48,989 bases of DNA from CAYQTE01 sp964420285 (GTDB taxonomy: Bacteria; Planctomycetota; Phycisphaerae; Tepidisphaerales; Tepidisphaeraceae), in the NCBI GenBank assembly GCA_964420285.1, contig CAYQTE010000035.1:1-48989 (forward strand), read 5' to 3'. Each line of letters begins with the position of its first letter. Positions within the stretch are counted from its first letter, which is position 1. This document shows positions 45,200 to 48,989 of the stretch, piece by piece. The notes beneath the pieces were generated by a model, which saw only the letters and a program-made list of their open reading frames with translations, did not search any database and had not been told where the DNA came from. A program made the translations under genes and the position numbers.

Positions 45200-45278
45200 C
45201 TTTTTCCTCCAGAGACAGGATGGCCGAATGGTATCGGATGCCGATGGAGCGTGCAAATGAATATTCGCCCGCGTGGCG

Positions 45279-45557
45279 TCACAGGCCAATTCTCGCGCGC
45301 CTGTAGTGCCGGACACAATCAAGCAGCGCGATGATGAATGACCCCAGCCAAACCCACAGTCCCGCGTTGCCCCACGTCAGGTGCGCCGTCCCTGCGACAA
45401 GAAATCGTATTACCAAAAAAACACGCCCGAGAGTACGATCGTGATAACGCAGCACCGAATTGCCTCGATAGCCAGTCTCATTGCTCCTCCGCGTCAAGCG
45501 AAAACTGTTTCTTGCGGCACCGAAATCTACTTGTGCGAAGCGTTTCCGCGCGATCAA
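45279..45557 (-). CDS. Possible small membrane protein
   Basis: The frame could encode up to 92 residues, with two hydrophobic segments (VFLVIRFLVAGTAHL and LWVWLGSFIIALLDCV) and a basic end. No ATG is available; only TTG 45557 or internal GTG codons could start it, and no good ribosome-binding site is seen. It follows the zinc-ribbon membrane protein gene on the same strand. It may be a real small gene or a chance frame. Confidence 0.25.
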   Translation of the reverse strand: MIARKRFAQVDFGAARNSFRLTRRSNETGYRGNSVLRYHDRTLGRVFLVIRFLVAGTAHLTWGNAGLWVWLGSFIIALLDCVRHYRRARIGL

Positions 45558-45602
45558 AGGGGTCGGGCATGTTGTCCACGCCGCGGATTTTGTGATAGAG
45601 AA

Positions 45603-46274
45603 TCATTGCAACGGCTCCGCCGGCGGGTCGGTTTGCGGCGATTTCAAGTCCTTTCCCGGCGGAATCGGCGTCCCGCATTCGGGGCAGCGATCCTTGCTGG
45701 CGCGGAGATCGTAGCCGCACTCGGCGCATAGCCCGGCACGGGGAGCGGCCCGTTTATTGTGGCGCCAGAATAGCGCGGCCGTGGTCGCGCCGGTAAGCGC
45801 AATTGCCCAGTCCGGGACACAAAGCAGTAGAGTCTGGGTGTTGAGCGCCAGGCTAGTGCGCGAAACCGTGCCGAACGAGAATACGAAGCCGAGCATCTTG
45901 AAAATGCCCTGCGTCGCCAGCAGATGGTGAAAGTCGTCGGGCTCAGACGCGGGCTGGTGATCCGCCAAGATCTTCAGGCCGCGTAACTCGCCGCCATACG
46001 GTTTCCGGACCCTGTCGATGTGTTGGAGATGCGCGCCGATATCGCCACCGTCTGCGCCGCAGATTCCGAGCATCAGCGAGTAGCTCCGCATGTGGATGTC
46101 GTCCGTACCGGGGACGGGGTCAATTCGCCAAAAATCAATGTGCAATACGTCATGGACGAACCTGCCGCGCAGCCACCCGACGCCGGCGCCCACTGCAGAG
46201 CAAAGCGAGACCGCGATCACCAGCCAGCCAAGAAACCGCCTGATGGTCCGGAAATGCGTTTTGGCTACGCTCAT
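45603..46274 (-). CDS. Membrane protein with C-terminal CGYDLR zinc ribbon
   Basis: This 223-residue protein has an N-terminal membrane helix (about 13-33, FLGWLVIAVSLCSAVGAGVGW), a poorly conserved extracytoplasmic middle, a second helix (about 148-172, LLLCVPDWAIALTGATTAALFW), and a cytosolic zinc ribbon (LCAECGYDLRASKDRCPECGTP, four cysteines). This combination is a hallmark of many planctomycete membrane proteins of unknown function. ATG 46274 is preceded by GAGGTG. The function cannot be assigned. Confidence 0.8.
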   Translation of the reverse strand: MSVAKTHFRTIRRFLGWLVIAVSLCSAVGAGVGWLRGRFVHDVLHIDFWRIDPVPGTDDIHMRSYSLMLGICGADGGDIGAHLQHIDRVRKPYGGELRGLKILADHQPASEPDDFHHLLATQGIFKMLGFVFSFGTVSRTSLALNTQTLLLCVPDWAIALTGATTAALFWRHNKRAAPRAGLCAECGYDLRASKDRCPECGTPIPPGKDLKSPQTDPPAEPLQ

Positions 46275-46347
46275 AAAACACCTCGCGATGCGCTCGACTC
46301 CCGCGCTAGGTTGCCTGTTGCTGAAATCAATTGTCCGGCGTGTTCTC

Positions 46348-46417
46348 GGAATTCATAGGGGTCGGGAGTCTTTGATGCAACCAGGTCGATCAAAGACTCC
46401 CGACCCCTTTGAATTCC
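46348..46417. repeat. Long REP-like palindrome
   Basis: Arms of 29 bases (46348-46376 and 46389-46417) match at 28 positions and enclose a 12-base loop. Each arm contains the motif GGGGTCGGGAGTCTTTGAT. A 13-base part of it (CAAAGGGGTCGGG) recurs at 45555-45567. The structure resembles REP/BIME elements or the ends of a small transposon. Confidence 0.85.
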
Positions 46418-46718
46418 TGGATCCAATAGTTGCTGGCTCACCGGATACTCCTCCCAAGCCTTCGGCAAGGCAAGGCCGCTCCACGGCCGATGCCGCGAGC
46501 ATTTTACCTGATTCGCCCGCGTGGTGTTATCACCATTTTCCGTTAGAGCACCACGAAGCCGGTAAAACCGCCAGGCGAGCGGGCCGGGAAAAATCTTCAC
46601 CGGGAACAATTTTCTCTTGCCATCGGCTTTGAGTTTGGTTAATGTAAGGGATGATAGGCAATGAACAATGGATAATTGACAATGGACAATGAGCGGGCAG
46701 AAACGGCGGTTTGTCGAT

Positions 46719-46939
46719 CTACTGTCTACTTTCCACTGTCTACCCTCTCGGCCGCAGGCCGGCCCCCACCCCCCCCTTGGTTGCATTCGGTTGCATTTGG
46801 GTCGCGCAGCGCGAGAGAGGAGATCGCGGCGCTGGTGGAGGGGAGAAAGGAGAGCGTGAGGCGGAAGGCGTGGATCGTCGCTCTACTGTCTACTTTCCAC
46901 TTTCTACCCTCTCGGCCGTGGGCCGCCCCCCACCCCCCC
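46719..46939. repeat. Pair of 57-bp direct repeats in a non-coding region
   Basis: Copy A (46719-46775) and copy B (46883-46939) both run from CTACTGTCTACTTTCCACT to a run of C, with four mismatches, 164 bases apart. Weaker similarity (CATTCGGTTnCATTTGG) continues for about 25 bases after each. Upstream is the short-period sequence GAACAATGGATAATTGACA, typical of dispersed intergenic repeats. No coding potential is seen. Confidence 0.8.
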
Positions 46940-47324
46940 TCCGGGCCATTCGGTTCCATTTGGTGACATTGAAGAATCGGTGGAGAGCGGGAGACGGGGG
47001 GCAGCGGAGACGGACATGCTGGCGCTTTCGGCATTGGCGTCATTGACTTCTCGTGGACACTGGTGGTTGGTGTCCCGTTCTGGCGCGCCCAGATTGGACT
47101 CGGCCGGGCAGAGTTCCAACTTCTGCGGGCGAAGTTCGAACTTTTTCGAGACATTCAGGGCACGTTTTGGACGCGATGTTTGGCGTAAACCGCGATATCC
47201 GGCTGGAAATGAGGGTGGGGTGAAGTGGGGATTGCAACGCGTTCTTATCGTAAACATGGTGCGGCAAATCACTTAAGAGAAATCTCACGCGGAGGCGCGG
47301 AGCAAAGGCGTGTTGACCGCGGAT

Positions 47325-47428
47325 GCCACGGATAAGAATGAAAAGATGAAGATGGAAGCCAGGCGATGGAACCGCGGATGAACGCGGATAAGACAAGAAC
47401 CAGATTCTATCTGCGTTTATCTGCGGTT
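47325..47428. repeat. 'CCGCGGATGAACGCGGATAA' dispersed-repeat hairpin
   Basis: The arms at 47370-47390 and 47408-47428 pair over 21 positions, where the only three mismatches would be G-U wobbles in RNA; the loop is 17 bases. A partial direct copy (ACCGCGGATG...GGATAAGA) precedes it at about 47325-47339. Repeats of this type occur between genes in several phyla. It lies 48 bases past the RdgC-like stop, so it may also end that transcript. Confidence 0.7.
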
Positions 47429-47475
47429 GATCCGTGGTTCAATCGTATTTGCCGTTCCTTTGTAAGCAACGTCCT

Positions 47476-48645
47476 CTACGCCACGGCCGCGACGGCTTTG
47501 GCGGATTGGACGATCCACCGGCGGATGGCGTTCGTCTGCCCTTCCCAGGCCGACGAGCAGCGCACGCGCAGGAAGGCGTCGAACATGTTGTCCAGAGCTG
47601 CGGCCAGATCGCGGAGCATGGCGATCCGCTCCTCGAACACCATACGCGGCGAATCGGCCTCGGCCACGTCGGGCAGAGCGGCGCCGGTGACCGCCAGCGA
47701 TTCGGCCGCCAGAGTCAGGCGAAACTGCTGCTGGTTGGCGTGCAGGACCAATCCCATCCGCCGTGGCAACTTGCCCGTGCGCAATGCGGCCCGGGCTTCG
47801 GGCATGCGGGTTGGGCCGTCGCCCTTCAATTGCACCCGGCCGCTCTCGCCCAGGGCGCAATCCAGGTCCAGGGCGCGGTCGATGAGCACCGTGGCCGAAT
47901 CGCCTTCCCATTCGATGGCGCCGGCGTGATGATCCGCCTCGTGCCACAGCCACAGCAAGAATTCGTTGCCTAGGAAATTCTTGCCCGCTTCGCCGCGAGC
48001 CAGCCAGGGATAATCGAAAATGGTATTGGCCGCCCCTTCGCTGGAAACAAACCGCGTCGGCCGCAAGTCGTCCAGATCGCGCTTTCGCGACCGCTTCTCC
48101 AGCAGGCGATGCGCCAATGTTCCCGACGTGACCGCTTCCAGTTCGATGCCCAGGCTGCGCTCGAAGAGTTCGATGAGCTTCTCGCCGTTGGCGCCGGTGG
48201 CCGGGCAGTAGATCACCGCATGCGGCACATCCCAGAGGATCGGCACGAGTTTGCTGCGGCGGTATTTTCCGCTGCGGATGTCGTTGTCGATCTGCTGCTT
48301 CAGTTGCTCGCGGGCCCGCTGGCGGCGCAGGGCCGAATCCCGCCCCGCCGATTCCTCGGCCGTCAGTTGATACGCCTTCTTCACCTCCGCCGGCACGCGG
48401 TTGGTGTCGACGCGCATGGCGAAGCAGACGGCCTCGGCATAGACGTTGGTCTCGAAGCCGATGGTCGCGTCCCAGACATGACGGCCGCCGCAGAAGCCGT
48501 ATTCCTCTTCCGGCATCGCCCCGATTTCGGATTCCTTGAGCAGATGCTCGCGCAGGGAGATCAGGAGTTTCTCATCGGCCTCCTTAGGCACGGACCCCGA
48601 CAGATAAAAGCGACCAAACGAAACCGCGCCCGCGGAAAAGGCCAT
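47476..48645 (-). CDS. RdgC-like protein
   Basis: This 389-residue soluble protein has an RdgC-like layout: an N-terminal domain ending near residue 90, a charged helix (about 95-130, VKKAYQLTAEESAGRDSALRR), a second alpha/beta domain (ILWDVPHAVIYC), and the segment FLGNEFLLWLWH near 224-235, which I associate with the longer RdgC-type proteins. RdgC of proteobacteria forms a DNA-encircling ring that limits RecA action. That role would be new for this lineage and is inferred. ATG 48645 follows AAGGAG. It stands alone, with the repeat region downstream and tRNA-Thr divergent upstream. The family call is moderate; the gene itself is certain. Confidence 0.6.
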   Translation of the reverse strand: MAFSAGAVSFGRFYLSGSVPKEADEKLLISLREHLLKESEIGAMPEEEYGFCGGRHVWDATIGFETNVYAEAVCFAMRVDTNRVPAEVKKAYQLTAEESAGRDSALRRQRAREQLKQQIDNDIRSGKYRRSKLVPILWDVPHAVIYCPATGANGEKLIELFERSLGIELEAVTSGTLAHRLLEKRSRKRDLDDLRPTRFVSSEGAANTIFDYPWLARGEAGKNFLGNEFLLWLWHEADHHAGAIEWEGDSATVLIDRALDLDCALGESGRVQLKGDGPTRMPEARAALRTGKLPRRMGLVLHANQQQFRLTLAAESLAVTGAALPDVAEADSPRMVFEERIAMLRDLAAALDNMFDAFLRVRCSSAWEGQTNAIRRWIVQSAKAVAAVA

Positions 48646-48909
48646 GATTGTCTCCTTGACGGCCGATCGTATAGAAGCACCCGCAAGGGCGAGCCGGCGG
48701 GCTCTTCCCGCGCCAGCCCGCTCTCAACTTATCCACATTTTCCGCCGATCCACGCACAAAGAACCGAGTGGGTAGCGAAGAACACTCACCCCAACCGCTC
48801 GCTGAGTACAGGGCGAGGTGGAAAGGCAGGCCGCCGATGGCATTGCGCCCGCACAAAAGAACGGCCCCATTGCCTCGGGTGCCCGATTGATGCGATAATC
48901 GCGGGACTG

Positions 48910-48981
48910 GCCGCTGTAGCTCAATGGCAGAGCACCGGTTTTGTAAACCGGATGTTGCGGGTTCAAGTCCCGCCGGCGGCT
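48910..48981 (+). tRNA. tRNA-Thr (TGT)
   Basis: The plus strand folds with acceptor GCCGCTG/CGGCGGC, D-arm AGCTCAATGGCAGAGC, anticodon stem CCGGT/ACCGG with loop TTTGTAA (anticodon TGT), T-arm GCGGGTTCAAGTCCCGC and discriminator T. CCA is not encoded. Confidence 0.93.
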
Positions 48982-48989
48982 TTGGTTGC

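Overview
The window is about 49 kb of GC-rich bacterial chromosome with normally spaced genes on both strands. The best inference for the host is a member of the Planctomycetota, probably Phycisphaerae-like. This rests on a DUF6655-type lipoprotein, a membrane protein ending in the 'CGYDLR...RCPECG' zinc ribbon common in that phylum, the N-terminus of a planctomycete-style tyrosine recombinase, and a very large two-component signalling repertoire. No rRNA or marker protein is present to prove it.

Layout. (1) 1-3.8 kb: the end of an upstream gene, a SWIM zinc-finger protein, the C-terminal remnant of a tyrosine recombinase, a VanX-like D-Ala-D-Ala dipeptidase, a DUF1848 protein, a broken AAA-type ATP-binding gene and tRNA-Phe. 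(2) 3.9-14.5 kb, minus strand: a PDZ-containing HtrA homologue that has lost all three catalytic residues, and a 9-kb gene for a cyclic beta-1,2-glucan synthase (NdvB/ChvB type). (3) 14.9-19.1 kb: a DUF6655 lipoprotein translationally coupled to a 1196-residue AsmA-like envelope protein. (4) 19.2-21.5 kb: a NarL-type regulator overlapping a PAS-HisKA_3-REC hybrid kinase. (5) 21.8-36.6 kb: a signalling and stress island. It holds many very small proteins with strong ribosome-binding sites (DUF2383/PA2169, a zinc ribbon, a DUF3568 lipoprotein, DUF3309, a 'MPRGDKS' protein, DUF3185), a PfpI/DJ-1 protein, a stand-alone receiver, a giant soluble hybrid kinase with eleven exact 92-residue HAMP units, a second hybrid kinase and a secreted protein. 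(6) 36.7-39.9 kb: an AI-2E/PerM transporter with an extra cytosolic domain, an internally deleted IS5-type transposase and a recombinase 5' remnant beside tRNA-Arg. (7) 39.9-45.2 kb: two tandem paralogous secreted glycoside hydrolase family 2 proteins. (8) 45.3-49 kb: a zinc-ribbon membrane protein, a repeat-filled 1.2-kb intergenic region, an RdgC-like protein and tRNA-Thr.

How it may fit together (inference). Much of the window concerns the cell envelope and how it senses stress: periplasmic glucan synthesis, a dead HtrA scaffold, an AsmA-like protein, small lipoproteins and membrane peptides, and a dense set of phosphorelay proteins. The strongest candidate for an undescribed system is the 21.8-36.6 kb island. 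There a fungal group III-like HAMP-array kinase, a second hybrid kinase and a single receiver sit among small stress-type proteins, with no DNA-binding output domain inside that stretch; the nearest is the NarL regulator at 20.8-21.5 kb.
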